From an uncultured Collinsella sp. (GTDB lineage: Bacteria; Actinomycetota; Coriobacteriia; Coriobacteriales; Coriobacteriaceae), in contig CAUDAE010000050.1 in the NCBI GenBank assembly GCA_958447445.1, forward strand, positions 1-11,940: a DNA stretch of 11,940 nt. The letters run 5' to 3'. Made by a program: the position numbers and the translations under genes. Shown one piece after another: positions 5,338 through 11,940 of this stretch. Each line of letters opens with the position of its first letter. Positions within the stretch are counted from its first letter, which is position 1. The notes beneath the pieces were generated by a model that was not told where the DNA came from, searched no databases, and saw only the letters and a program-made list of their open reading frames with translations.

Positions 5338-7488
5338 TTACAAGGACCATTTGTCGGCGTCGGTGTCGGCATCGGCATCGACGACGGCACGGTCATCGTC
5401 AGCATCATCGGATGCGGCTTCGGCATCCTCCTGCATGGCCGCCTGCGCAAAGGCCGCGGCATCAGCCGCCAGCTCCTCCTCGCTCATACGAGACGCGCGC
5501 TTCTTGGTCGGCAAGCCAGCCGCCTTGGCATTGCGCTCCTCCTTGGCCGCCAGGATATCGCCCTCGCGCTCAAGGTAGGCGTCCCACTCGTTATCGAGCA
5601 GGGCGTTCACGGCGTCGCCTTCGACGGTCTCGCGCTCAAGCAGCACCTTCGCCATCAGATCGAGCTGATCGCGACGGGCGTCCAGGATCTCGACCGCGCG
5701 ACGATGGGCCTCACGCATAATGCGCTGAACCTCGATATCGATGCGGCGCGCCGTCTCCTCGGAGTAATCCTGATGATCGGCGTAATCGCGACCGAGGAAC
5801 ACCTGATGTTGCGCCTCGCCAAACACTTGCGTGCCCAGCTCCTCGCTCATGCCCAGGCGCGTGACCATCTCGCGCGCCATCTTGGTTGCGCGCTCCAGAT
5901 CGTTGCTCGCGCCCGACGTAATGTCATCGCACATGAGCTCCTCGGCAACGCGACCGCCCAAGAACACGGCGAGCTCGTCGAGCATCTCGTTCTTGGTCTT
6001 GAGGAAGTGGTCCTCCTGCGGAAGCTGCAGCGTGTAGCCCAGCGCCTGACCGCGGCTGACGATCGAGATCTTGTGGACCGGATCGGAGTGCTCCAGGATG
6101 TGGCCCACCAGGGCATGACCGCTCTCGTGGTAGGCAATTGTGGTGCGCTCGGCCTCGGTCATCACGCGACCCTTGCGCTGCGGTCCGGCAATCACGCGCT
6201 CCATCGATTCCTCGACCTCGTCCATCGAGATCACGGAACGATGACGGCGAGCGGCCAGCAGCGCAGACTCGTTGAGCAGATTTGCCAGATCGGCGCCGGT
6301 GAAGCCAACGGTCATCTGGGCGAGCTTCTCAAACTTAACGTCCTCGTCCATCGGCTTGTTCTCGGCATGCACGCGCAAGATCTGCTCGCGGCCCTTCACG
6401 TCCGGACGGTCGACCGTAACTTGACGGTCAAAACGACCGGGACGCAGCAGCGCCGGATCCAGAATGTCGGGGCGGTTGGTGGCGGCGATCAGGATGACCG
6501 ACTCGCTTTCCTCAAAGCCGTCCATCTCGACCAGCAGCTGGTTGAGCGTCTGCTCGCGCTCGTCGTGGCCGCCGCCCAAGCCGGCTCCGCGCTGACGTCC
6601 CACGGCATCGATCTCATCGATGAAGATGATTGACGGGGCCTGGGACTTGGCCTCCTTAAAGAGGTCACGCACACGGCTGGCGCCGACACCTACGAACATC
6701 TCGACAAAGTCGGAACCCGAGATGCTAAAGAACGGCACGCCCGCCTCGCCGGCAACGGCCTTGGCCAGCAGCGTTTTACCGGTGCCCGGAGGGCCAACCA
6801 GCAACACGCCACGCGGGATCTTGGCGCCCAGCTTGCGATAGCGATCCGGATCGCTCAAAAAGTCACGGATCTCCTCGAGCTCCTCGACTGCCTCGTCCAC
6901 TCCGGCAACGTCTTCAAACTTGACCTTGGGGCGTGTGGCCTCGTTGGTCTTGGCGTTGGTCTTGCCAAACTGCATGTTCCTGTTGTTGGCGCCCATCATC
7001 TGGCGCATAAAGTAGAACATGATGGCGATAAGGGCGATCGTCGGAAGCACACTCATCGCCAAGTCGCCCCAAAAATCGGGATCGTTGGTGTTGACGATGT
7101 ACTTGGTATCGGGGTGCTCCGCCATGAGCTCGGCAAGCGAATCGGAGCCGACATAGGTCGAAGAGAAGCTCTTGAGCTCGCTCGTATCGCCCTTGTCCTT
7201 TTTTGTCTTCCAGTAATGACCCGTCACGCTTCCGTCTTGAACCGTATAGGTCAGATCTTCGACGCAATCCTGCTTGATGGCGCTGACCATCTCGCTCGTC
7301 GCGAGCTTAACGGTATTGCTGGAGCTGGCAAAGCCGGAACCCATATTAAAGAAGGCATAGCCCAGAAGCGCGCAAGCCAAAAGAAAATACAGCCAGCCCG
7401 TACGCGTGGGCTTCTTGCCTCCGGGCATCCCCGGGATCTTTGGGTCCCGGGGAGTCTGGGAATTGTTGTCGTTACGGTCGTCGGGCAT
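5338..7488 (-). CDS. ftsH: ATP-dependent zinc metalloprotease FtsH
   Basis: Membrane-anchored AAA+ protease for membrane and regulatory proteins, 716 aa. It has a Pro/Gly-rich cytoplasmic start, TM1 at about 31-48, an extracytoplasmic domain of roughly 90 residues, and TM2 at about 143-161. The AAA module has Walker A GPPGTGKT at 232-239, pore motif FVEMFVGVG near 261-269, Walker B with Asp291-Glu292 and the RPGRFDRQ second region of homology. The protease has H454-E-S-G-H458, with Asp530 as the third zinc ligand. The last 40 or so residues are an Asp/Ala-rich acidic tail. The ATG at 7488 lies one base after the hpt stop. Its ribosome site GGAGG (7505-7501) sits inside the hpt end, 12 bases away, longer than ideal, which suggests coupled translation. 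All catalytic residues are present. Confidence 0.97.
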   Translation of the reverse strand: MPDDRNDNNSQTPRDPKIPGMPGGKKPTRTGWLYFLLACALLGYAFFNMGSGFASSSNTVKLATSEMVSAIKQDCVEDLTYTVQDGSVTGHYWKTKKDKGDTSELKSFSSTYVGSDSLAELMAEHPDTKYIVNTNDPDFWGDLAMSVLPTIALIAIMFYFMRQMMGANNRNMQFGKTNAKTNEATRPKVKFEDVAGVDEAVEELEEIRDFLSDPDRYRKLGAKIPRGVLLVGPPGTGKTLLAKAVAGEAGVPFFSISGSDFVEMFVGVGASRVRDLFKEAKSQAPSIIFIDEIDAVGRQRGAGLGGGHDEREQTLNQLLVEMDGFEESESVILIAATNRPDILDPALLRPGRFDRQVTVDRPDVKGREQILRVHAENKPMDEDVKFEKLAQMTVGFTGADLANLLNESALLAARRHRSVISMDEVEESMERVIAGPQRKGRVMTEAERTTIAYHESGHALVGHILEHSDPVHKISIVSRGQALGYTLQLPQEDHFLKTKNEMLDELAVFLGGRVAEELMCDDITSGASNDLERATKMAREMVTRLGMSEELGTQVFGEAQHQVFLGRDYADHQDYSEETARRIDIEVQRIMREAHRRAVEILDARRDQLDLMAKVLLERETVEGDAVNALLDNEWDAYLEREGDILAAKEERNAKAAGLPTKKRASRMSEEELAADAAAFAQAAMQEDAEAASDDADDDRAVVDADADTDADKWSL

Positions 7489-7489
7489 C

Positions 7490-8038
7490 TTACGAATAAA
7501 CCTCCGGTTTCAAAATGCCCAGATACGGAAGGTTGCGATAGCGCTCGGCATAGTCGAGGCCGTAGCCCACCACAAAGGCATCGGGGCAATGGGTTCCAAC
7601 ATACTTGGGCGTGATGGCCGAGACGCGGTCCTCAACGTCCTTCCACAGGAAGGCGGCGACCTCCAGAGAAGCGGGCTTGCGGCTCTCGAGGTTCTTCATC
7701 AGATACTTGAGCGTCAGGCCCGAGTCCAGAATGTCCTCGACGATCAGCACGTCGCGACCGCGGATGTCGATATCCAGGTCCTTAATGATACGCACGATAC
7801 CCGAGGACTTCACACCGTCGCCGTAGCTCGAAACAGCCATGAAATCGATGTTGGTCGGCAGCTCGATCTTACGCATCAGGTCGCCCATAAAGACCACGGC
7901 GCCGCGCAGGACCGCAATCAGCACCAGATCCTTACCCGCGTAGTCGCGCGTAATCTCCTCGCCCAGGCGAGAGACGATACCGTCGATATCCTCCTGCGTG
8001 AACAGAACCTTCTCGATATCCGGATGTTGAGAAGCCAT
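7490..8038 (-). CDS. hpt: Hypoxanthine phosphoribosyltransferase
   Basis: Purine-salvage enzyme joining hypoxanthine or guanine to PRPP, cytoplasmic, 182 aa (usual length). The PPi loop VLRGAVVF is at 43-50, and the flexible-loop SSYGDG at 70-75. The PRPP motif VLIVEDILDSGLT is at 97-109, with acidic pair Glu101-Asp102 and likely general base Asp105. FLWKD supplies the purine-contacting Lys, and VGYGLDYAERYRNLPYLG is the conserved C-terminal part. The ATG at 8038 has AAGGG six bases upstream. Located between tilS and ftsH as in many Gram-positive genomes, it probably shares an mRNA with ftsH. Confidence 0.96.
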   Translation of the reverse strand: MASQHPDIEKVLFTQEDIDGIVSRLGEEITRDYAGKDLVLIAVLRGAVVFMGDLMRKIELPTNIDFMAVSSYGDGVKSSGIVRIIKDLDIDIRGRDVLIVEDILDSGLTLKYLMKNLESRKPASLEVAAFLWKDVEDRVSAITPKYVGTHCPDAFVVGYGLDYAERYRNLPYLGILKPEVYS

Positions 8039-8094
8039 GACAACCCTTTCTTGTGCTTATCGCCCACACACCGCCGTATGGACGCGAACTACAC

Positions 8095-8103
8095 ATTCTA
8101 GCA
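8095..8103 (-). promoter_or_regulatory. Candidate extended -10 promoter of hpt-ftsH
   Basis: Minus strand TGCTAGAAT (8103-8095), an extended -10 (TGn plus TAGAAT). The region 17 bases upstream has no good -35, which extended -10 promoters tolerate. Transcription would start near 8088, about 50 bases before the hpt ATG, so hpt-ftsH could be expressed apart from tilS. Confidence 0.45.
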
Positions 8104-8125
8104 GCGCACGGGGTATATTTTCCAG

Positions 8126-8146
8126 CCCGCGCATCATCAGCGCGGG
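8126..8146. repeat. GC-rich hairpin between tilS and hpt
   Basis: Perfect 7-bp inverted repeat CCCGCGC/GCGCGGG with a seven-base loop, about 40 bases after the tilS stop on the minus strand. No T-run follows on either strand, so it is a weak or factor-dependent terminator at best, or an mRNA-stabilising stem. Confidence 0.45.
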
Positions 8147-8185
8147 AATACCGTCAACGCCGCACAGAAAAGCTGGTGCGAGGGG

Positions 8186-9724
8186 CTAATCCGCGTCAAC
8201 CACGCGAAGCAGATAGGCCACACGCGTCGCCGCCGTGCACTTAAAGCGTTCGTCCGCGCGAACTCCGGCGACCCACACCACGGCACCTCCCGGCGCCGTC
8301 CTCACCATGGGCACGCCGGCGCGCTCGGAAACGGGAATGCGAGCCTCGCCTAGCAAGTCGGATACCTTCTTGCTTCGGCCACTCATTCCTAACGGGCACA
8401 TCACGTCTCCCGGTGCGGGACCGTCCACCCACAGGCGCGCCAATCGCGCCTCTGCAGGGATCTCGCCACGTGAGCCCGCCAGGATCCGCTCACTATCGCT
8501 GTCGGCAAAACCCAGGGCAGCCGCGTCTACCAAAGCTGTCACTTCCCCGGCAGCCGCAAGCTCACGGGCGCGGCGCACGATATCGCATCCCGGCTCAACG
8601 GCCATCGGCTCTGCGACCAGCATGCGCCCCCCGCCCAACGGCAAACGACCGGGTACGGTAACCCAGTCCGCGACCAGGCCCTCGCGAGCCACCGGCGCCT
8701 TAAACGCCAGCATGCCAAATTCGACGCGTGCGTCAATCCCCGCCGGAAGCGTGACCGAGCCGGCGCCCTCGGCAACGCAGGAAAGGACTCGCTCCACATG
8801 TCGCATCTCTGGACGAGCGTCCGGATCGATACGTTTAATCGCCAGTCGCACGATGCGCCGCGCAATCACTACCTCGGCCGCAGCAAGGCGCCTGGCATCG
8901 AGCACCAGCGCGCCCGCCGCCTCTTTGCGCAGGCAGCTTCGAAACGCCTGCGCCGACAGCTGGGATAGAAACGCGTCTTCGTCACCCAAGATCTCACAGG
9001 CGGCGCCAATCGTCTTGCACACGCTCGCATTACGCTGTGCCACCACTGGCATTACCCGATGGCGCACGTAGTTTCGCAGATACGAGACATCCTCGTTGCT
9101 CTCGTCTTCACGCCATGGCTGACCATGCACCTGCAGATAGCCCACAAGCTCGCCATGAGTTAGGTCGAGCAAGGGGCGCACCACAATATTCCTTCGACGG
9201 GGAATGCTCGAAAGCCCAGCCGGGCCCGACCCCTTAATGGCGTTCATCAAAAATGTTTCCGCGCGGTCCGAAGAGGTATGGGCAGTACAGATACGCGCCG
9301 CCGTTCTCGGCGCCCCCGTCTTGGCGCACAGCTCGCGTACATACCTTCGCGCCGCGGCATAGCGCACCTCGCGCGCCGCCGCCTCGATATTTCCCGACTC
9401 CCCATCAAAATAAGCGTGCTCCACACACAGCGGTAAACCATATTGCGCGCAGAGCTCACGCACAAAGGCCTCGTCGCCATCGGACGCCTTGCCGCGTAGA
9501 TGATGGTTTACATGCAGCACATGAAGGCGCTCGCGAGCAATGGGGGCAACGCCGCGCCCATCTTGGATATCCAGCTTTGATGTGCACGCCATAAGAAGCA
9601 GTGCCGTCGAGTCCGCACCACCTGATACCATGAGCACAACAGGAGCAGCCTGCTGCCTCGTCCGGGTCTCATCGACTGCCCCAGGCGCGGCATGGTGTCC
9701 GTAATGCTGTGATACCGTTGGCAT
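8186..9724 (-). CDS. tilS: tRNA(Ile)-lysidine synthetase TilS
   Basis: ATP-dependent enzyme that converts C34 of the CAU-anticodon tRNA-Ile to lysidine, so that it reads AUA; essential in most bacteria. 512 aa. The PP-loop ATPase motif SGGADST is at 34-40, after a Gln/His-rich N-terminus. The family blocks LHVNHHLRG, AHTSSDRAETFLMN, IKGSGPAGLSSIPRRR, VRPLL and WREDESNEDVSYLRNYVRH follow in order. The second half is the poorly conserved substrate-binding and TilS C-terminal region, ending near VSDLLGEARIPVSERAGVPMV (last motif typical of the C domain). Start ATG 9724 has a strong AGGAGG six bases upstream. It is longer than the E. coli protein (432 aa). It is divergent from the metallo-hydrolase gene, with 48 bases between starts. 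Confidence 0.95.
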   Translation of the reverse strand: MPTVSQHYGHHAAPGAVDETRTRQQAAPVVLMVSGGADSTALLLMACTSKLDIQDGRGVAPIARERLHVLHVNHHLRGKASDGDEAFVRELCAQYGLPLCVEHAYFDGESGNIEAAAREVRYAAARRYVRELCAKTGAPRTAARICTAHTSSDRAETFLMNAIKGSGPAGLSSIPRRRNIVVRPLLDLTHGELVGYLQVHGQPWREDESNEDVSYLRNYVRHRVMPVVAQRNASVCKTIGAACEILGDEDAFLSQLSAQAFRSCLRKEAAGALVLDARRLAAAEVVIARRIVRLAIKRIDPDARPEMRHVERVLSCVAEGAGSVTLPAGIDARVEFGMLAFKAPVAREGLVADWVTVPGRLPLGGGRMLVAEPMAVEPGCDIVRRARELAAAGEVTALVDAAALGFADSDSERILAGSRGEIPAEARLARLWVDGPAPGDVMCPLGMSGRSKKVSDLLGEARIPVSERAGVPMVRTAPGGAVVWVAGVRADERFKCTAATRVAYLLRVVDAD

Positions 9725-9752
9725 TCGCTTCCTCCTCTATTCGTCCGCACCC

Positions 9753-9758
9753 ATTGTA
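9753..9758 (-). promoter_or_regulatory. Candidate -10 element of tilS
   Basis: Minus-strand TACAAT, 28 bases before the tilS ATG, inside the 48-base gap shared with the divergent gene. The -35 position would lie within the first codons of that gene and is not well conserved. Confidence 0.35.
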
Positions 9759-9772
9759 TCCTTTGGAATCTT

Positions 9773-10582
9773 ATGTCTCGCCTGCACCTTCATATCCTCG
9801 GCAGTGGCTCTAAAGGCAACTGTGCATTCATCGAGAGCCCGCAAGGGCTCATTATGGTCGATGATGGACTGTCTCGCCGCGAGACGCTCAAACGCATGGC
9901 GGAGCTCGGCCTTTCGGCAGACGACGTGTCGGCCCTTGTGGTCACCCATGAGCACAGCGACCACATTAAGGGGCTTGAGGTGTGGTGTAAGCATTGGAAT
10001 GGCCCGGTCTTTTCCAGCAGAGGCACGCTCACATCAAAAGAAAGCCTCGCACATCTGCCTGTTGAGGAATTCGACCCAGGCGACACCCTCTCTATTGCCG
10101 GAGTCCACATTCAGACGTATTCGACATCCCACGACGTCGTCAATCCCGTCGGCTACCGGTTTGACGCTCAGGGTGATTCGATTGGCTTTGCAACCGACAC
10201 CGGCGCATTGTCGAAGCATGCCATCGATACGCTCAAGGACTGTCGCATTCTCGCACTCGAAAGCAACCACGACGTGGCCATGCTACGTCAAGGAGACTAT
10301 CCTCGCTTTCTTCAGGAACGCATCCTGTCTGCAAAAGGGCATCTCTCCAACGATCAGGCCGCCGAAGCCGCACGTGCGCTGGTAACCGATCGCACCGAGC
10401 AGCTTATCGCGATGCACATTAGCCAAGATAACAATCGCCCAAGCCTTACCGTCAAAAGCTATGCAAACTCACTTGGGGCAACACTCGACAACGAGCTTGG
10501 CAGAACCGCCACCCGCGTTGAGGGACTGCATAAACTCACGGTACGTCCCGCAGGGCAATATCGGCCCATGACCATTCAGTAG
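9773..10582 (+). CDS. MBL-fold metallo-hydrolase, YycJ/WalJ-like
   Basis: Metallo-beta-lactamase-fold hydrolase, 269 aa, of the group that includes Bacillus YycJ/WalJ, reported as a DNA exonuclease-type or phosphoesterase activity. The start matches the family's typical opening (LHILGSGSKGN, residues 6-16). Metal-binding motif THEHSDH at 58-64 supplies His59, His61, Asp63 and His64. Further ligand regions are STSHDVVNPVGY near 118-129, ATDTG and the late MHIS histidine. No convincing ribosome site precedes the ATG, only TTTGGAATCTT. With a gap of 48 bases to the divergent tilS the leader must be short or absent. In Firmicutes the homologue sits beside walRK; here it stands alone. The exact substrate is unproven. 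Confidence 0.9.
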   Translation: MSRLHLHILGSGSKGNCAFIESPQGLIMVDDGLSRRETLKRMAELGLSADDVSALVVTHEHSDHIKGLEVWCKHWNGPVFSSRGTLTSKESLAHLPVEEFDPGDTLSIAGVHIQTYSTSHDVVNPVGYRFDAQGDSIGFATDTGALSKHAIDTLKDCRILALESNHDVAMLRQGDYPRFLQERILSAKGHLSNDQAAEAARALVTDRTEQLIAMHISQDNNRPSLTVKSYANSLGATLDNELGRTATRVEGLHKLTVRPAGQYRPMTIQ

Positions 10583-10596
10583 ATCGTCTTAAACAG

Positions 10597-10630
10597 AAAA
10601 AGGGGCTGGGAATCACTTCCCAGCCCCTTT
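10597..10630. terminator. Bidirectional terminator between the metallo-hydrolase gene and hsp20
   Basis: Perfect 13-bp stem AAAGGGGCTGGGA/TCCCAGCCCCTTT (10599-10611 with 10618-10630) and a six-base loop. On the minus strand it runs into TTTTTCTGTTT, a good terminator for hsp20. On the plus strand only TTT follows, so it is weaker for the hydrolase gene. Confidence 0.85.
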
Positions 10631-10662
10631 AACGTAGGCACCGATGTTAATAGCCGATAGCG

Positions 10663-11094
10663 CTAGTCGATGGAAATCTTCGTAACGTTCTTCTTCTCGA
10701 CAATCTTAGGAACCGTAACAGTAAGGATGCCGTCAGCGTACTTTGCAGAAAGGCCCTCGCTCGAAGCATCCTTCAGGTACACACCGCGCGTCGCGCTGTA
10801 CGAGCTGAACTCCTTCTGCAGGAAGTTCTTACCCTCGTTCTCCTCGTCTTCCTCGACATTCACGCTAATGGACAGACGACCCTCGTTAAGCTCGACATCG
10901 ATATCGTCCTTGGCGACGCCGGTCAGATAAGCCTTGACCTCATAGCCATCGCCCTTATCCTCAACGTCAACGGGGAACGCCTTAGAGGCAATCGAGCTGT
11001 TCGCTAGGTCGCTCATATCATCAAAGAGATCAAACAACGAGCTAGCAGAAGGACGAACACCAAAGACCGAACGATAAGGAACCATGCTTGCCAT
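10663..11094 (-). CDS. hsp20: Small heat-shock protein, Hsp20/alpha-crystallin family
   Basis: ATP-independent holdase chaperone that binds unfolding proteins, cytoplasmic, oligomeric; 143 aa, a normal length. The start is ATG 11094 (AAAGGAG eight bases upstream), not the open in-frame extension to 11127, which has no ribosome site. Residues 1-36 are the N-terminal arm. The alpha-crystallin domain runs from about 39 (AFPVDVEDKGDGYEV) to 130. It includes the family-typical LTGVAKDDIDVELNEGRLSI and AKYADGILTVTVPK (117-130). An acidic insert EEDEENEGKN lies at 81-90. The C-terminal I-S-I at 140-142 is the I-x-I motif used in oligomer assembly. Monocistronic, with an AT-rich upstream region carrying several dyads. 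Confidence 0.94.
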   Translation of the reverse strand: MASMVPYRSVFGVRPSASSLFDLFDDMSDLANSSIASKAFPVDVEDKGDGYEVKAYLTGVAKDDIDVELNEGRLSISVNVEEDEENEGKNFLQKEFSSYSATRGVYLKDASSEGLSAKYADGILTVTVPKIVEKKNVTKISID

Positions 11095-11110
11095 GACTAC
11101 CACTCCTTTA

Positions 11111-11146
11111 AGGGACTGCCGAGCCATCTTCTAGGTGGCAGGGACT
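11111..11146 (-). promoter_or_regulatory. Structured 5' leader of hsp20
   Basis: Between the predicted start of transcription and the ribosome site lie a hairpin GCCA...TGGC (11123-11139), an alternative outer pairing CTGCC/GGCAG (11116-11120 with 11137-11141), and the 7-base direct repeat AGGGACT (11111-11117 and 11140-11146). The CCCTT of the nearer repeat abuts AAAGGAG and could partly pair with it. RNA thermometers are common in hsp20 leaders, but no ROSE or fourU signature is evident. Confidence 0.3.
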
Positions 11147-11183
11147 TCTTTTGACGCTCTTATATATGCCCACCCAAATCGTA

Positions 11184-11212
11184 TATATACACTTTGCTAT
11201 AAAGTTTTTTAA
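11184..11212 (-). promoter_or_regulatory. Candidate hsp20 promoter with a dyad in its spacer
   Basis: Minus strand -35-like TTAAAA (11212-11207), 17-base spacer, -10-like TATATA (11189-11184). The spacer holds a centred inverted repeat ACTTT-GCTAT-AAAGT (11191-11205). No CIRCE, HAIR or CtsR box was found. Transcription would start near 11177, leaving a leader of about 80 bases. Confidence 0.4.
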
Positions 11213-11253
11213 GTCTCTTTCTATAAGCATATCTAAGTCTGTATGACTAAGGT

Positions 11254-11280
11254 CTTAACAAGGTTAAGGTTCTTTGAACC
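11254..11280. repeat. Paired inverted repeats in the hsp20 upstream region
   Basis: CTTAAC-AAG-GTTAAG (11254-11268) directly abuts GGTTC-TTT-GAACC (11268-11280); both are perfect. They lie about 40 bases beyond the hsp20 -35 and about 50 before the -10 of the plus-strand gene, so they could serve either promoter. Three AAG(G)TCT repeats occur at 11211, 11235 and 11249. Confidence 0.4.
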
Positions 11281-11327
11281 GTGCCTTAAATACCGTATAC
11301 GCGCCAGTCAAAACGAGACAAGGGGCT

Positions 11328-11333
11328 TACAAT
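11328..11333 (+). promoter_or_regulatory. Candidate -10 element of the tail-anchored protein gene
   Basis: TACAAT, 38 bases before the ATG at 11372. The hexamer 17 bases upstream is CAGTCA, matching the -35 consensus at only three positions. Confidence 0.35.
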
Positions 11334-11371
11334 GGGCACAGACACGTTGTTAATGACAACCTAAGGGCATC

Positions 11372-11842
11372 ATGGACGATAAGACCTCCGACAATTCGTA
11401 TGAGCCGCTGCAGAACGATAGTTCTGCCTATTCACAGCCCATACGCTACCATCGTCCCCATATTTCCCAAGAGCCCATTAACGATGCAGAGCCTGAGTAT
11501 GTAACTCGCAATCGTTATCAAACCCTTGAAGAATCTCAATCAGCGCGCAGGCATATGGGAGTCGCCTCGAGCGATCCGGTGTATCTAAAAGATGCCCCCT
11601 TATCCAAAAACAGCGCATGCAGCCAGGAGCAAACACAAACACCCACCAAGCAACATCGTAGAGGGCCCCGTCCCAAGCAAACTCTAACGCATTCCGCTCG
11701 CTATCTTGAGACGCCTAAGCAGGGGAAATCGATATTTACATCGTCAAACAGACGGCGTAAACAGCACCGTCTCCAATTCGCGCTCTTGATCATTGCCATC
11801 GTAGCAATCGCGCTGGTCATTCATTATATTTTCTTCAAATAG
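11372..11842 (+). CDS. Tail-anchored membrane protein of unknown function
   Basis: 156 aa, not recognised. Residues 1 to about 125 are polar and low in hydrophobic residues (rich in Ser, Gln, Pro, Arg, Tyr, His), probably disordered. An Arg/Lys/His cluster SSNRRRKQHR precedes a single hydrophobic helix at about 135-155 (LQFALLIIAIVAIALVIHYI), which ends the protein with FFK. This predicts a cytoplasmic N-terminus tethered to the membrane by its C-terminal helix. There is no signal peptide, enzyme motif or repeat. The ATG has TAAGGG five bases upstream. Its base composition is visibly more AT-rich than that of ftsH or tilS. It is transcribed away from hsp20 and ends just before a terminator, so it is probably monocistronic. 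Confidence 0.75.
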   Translation: MDDKTSDNSYEPLQNDSSAYSQPIRYHRPHISQEPINDAEPEYVTRNRYQTLEESQSARRHMGVASSDPVYLKDAPLSKNSACSQEQTQTPTKQHRRGPRPKQTLTHSARYLETPKQGKSIFTSSNRRRKQHRLQFALLIIAIVAIALVIHYIFFK

Positions 11843-11890
11843 AAAAGGCTATTAATCCATAGAGACGTTTAGCCCATATCGATACAACGC

Positions 11891-11922
11891 AAAAAAGGGG
11901 GAGGCCGCGAGGCCTCCCCCTT
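11891..11922. terminator. Bidirectional terminator after the tail-anchored protein gene
   Basis: Perfect 12-bp stem AAGGGGGAGGCC/GGCCTCCCCCTT (11895-11906 with 11911-11922) with a GCGA tetraloop. On the minus strand it is followed by TTTTTT (11896-11891), a strong terminator. This suggests that a minus-strand gene ends just beyond the right edge. On the plus strand the tail is TTCTCAGTTC, weaker. Confidence 0.82.
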
Positions 11923-11940
11923 CTCAGTTCAAGCGTACGG

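Noticed and set aside
5351..5395. Tandem GTCGGC/ATCGGC hexamers as a phase-variable microsatellite
   Set aside because: The copies are imperfect and encode the acidic Asp/Ala tail of ftsH in frame; low-complexity protein sequence accounts for them.
5239..6633. 464-codon open frame on the plus strand opposite ftsH
   Set aside because: It is antisense to an intact, fully motif-bearing ftsH, starts inside the palindromic repeat, has no ribosome site and shows no domain; codon bias of ftsH explains it.
8235..9071. 278-codon plus-strand frame opposite tilS
   Set aside because: Low-complexity Arg/Ser/Ala/Pro-rich translation typical of the reverse of a GC-rich gene; tilS has its start, ribosome site and motifs in order.

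Overview
The window looks like core chromosome of a moderately GC-rich, gut-type actinobacterium. My best guess is class Coriobacteriia, close to Collinsella. This is an inference from the protein sequences, the GC-ending codons, the Tat-type lipoprotein and the tilS-hpt-ftsH gene order; no rRNA or marker search was possible.

Left part (1-1492), minus strand: an amino-acid ABC importer operon. A Tat/lipobox solute-binding protein (406-1266) is followed by its permease (1-406, cut by the window edge), joined by a TAATG stop/start overlap. The binding protein has a convincing sigma-70-type promoter. Two inverted repeats lie around it, one in its leader and one just upstream.

Centre left (1493-3807): rlmD-like 23S rRNA uracil methyltransferase on the plus strand. 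It converges on a PHP-domain phosphoesterase gene on the minus strand that is broken by a frameshift. A GC-rich hairpin between the two stop codons probably ends both transcripts.

Centre (3808-9724), minus strand: tilS, hpt, ftsH, then a class I aminotransferase and the PHP gene. tilS-hpt-ftsH is a widely conserved neighbourhood: tRNA-Ile lysidine synthesis, purine salvage and membrane proteolysis. ftsH starts one base after the hpt stop. A strong terminator follows ftsH. Between it and the aminotransferase lies a long, nearly perfect palindrome (5217-5278) that resembles a REP/MITE-type dispersed repeat.

Right part (9725-11940): a YycJ/WalJ-like metallo-beta-lactamase-fold hydrolase (+), divergent from tilS across only 48 bases. 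A convergent Hsp20 small heat-shock gene (-) shares a bidirectional terminator with it. An AT-rich, repeat-filled regulatory region follows, then a 156-aa tail-anchored protein of unknown function (+) and a last bidirectional terminator.

Most of the window is ordinary housekeeping DNA. I found no CRISPR array, prophage, transposase or recognisable defence system. The items most worth checking are the palindromic repeat, the frameshifted PHP gene, the dyad inside the hsp20 promoter spacer, the codon-usage break inside rlmD, and the unknown tail-anchored protein.
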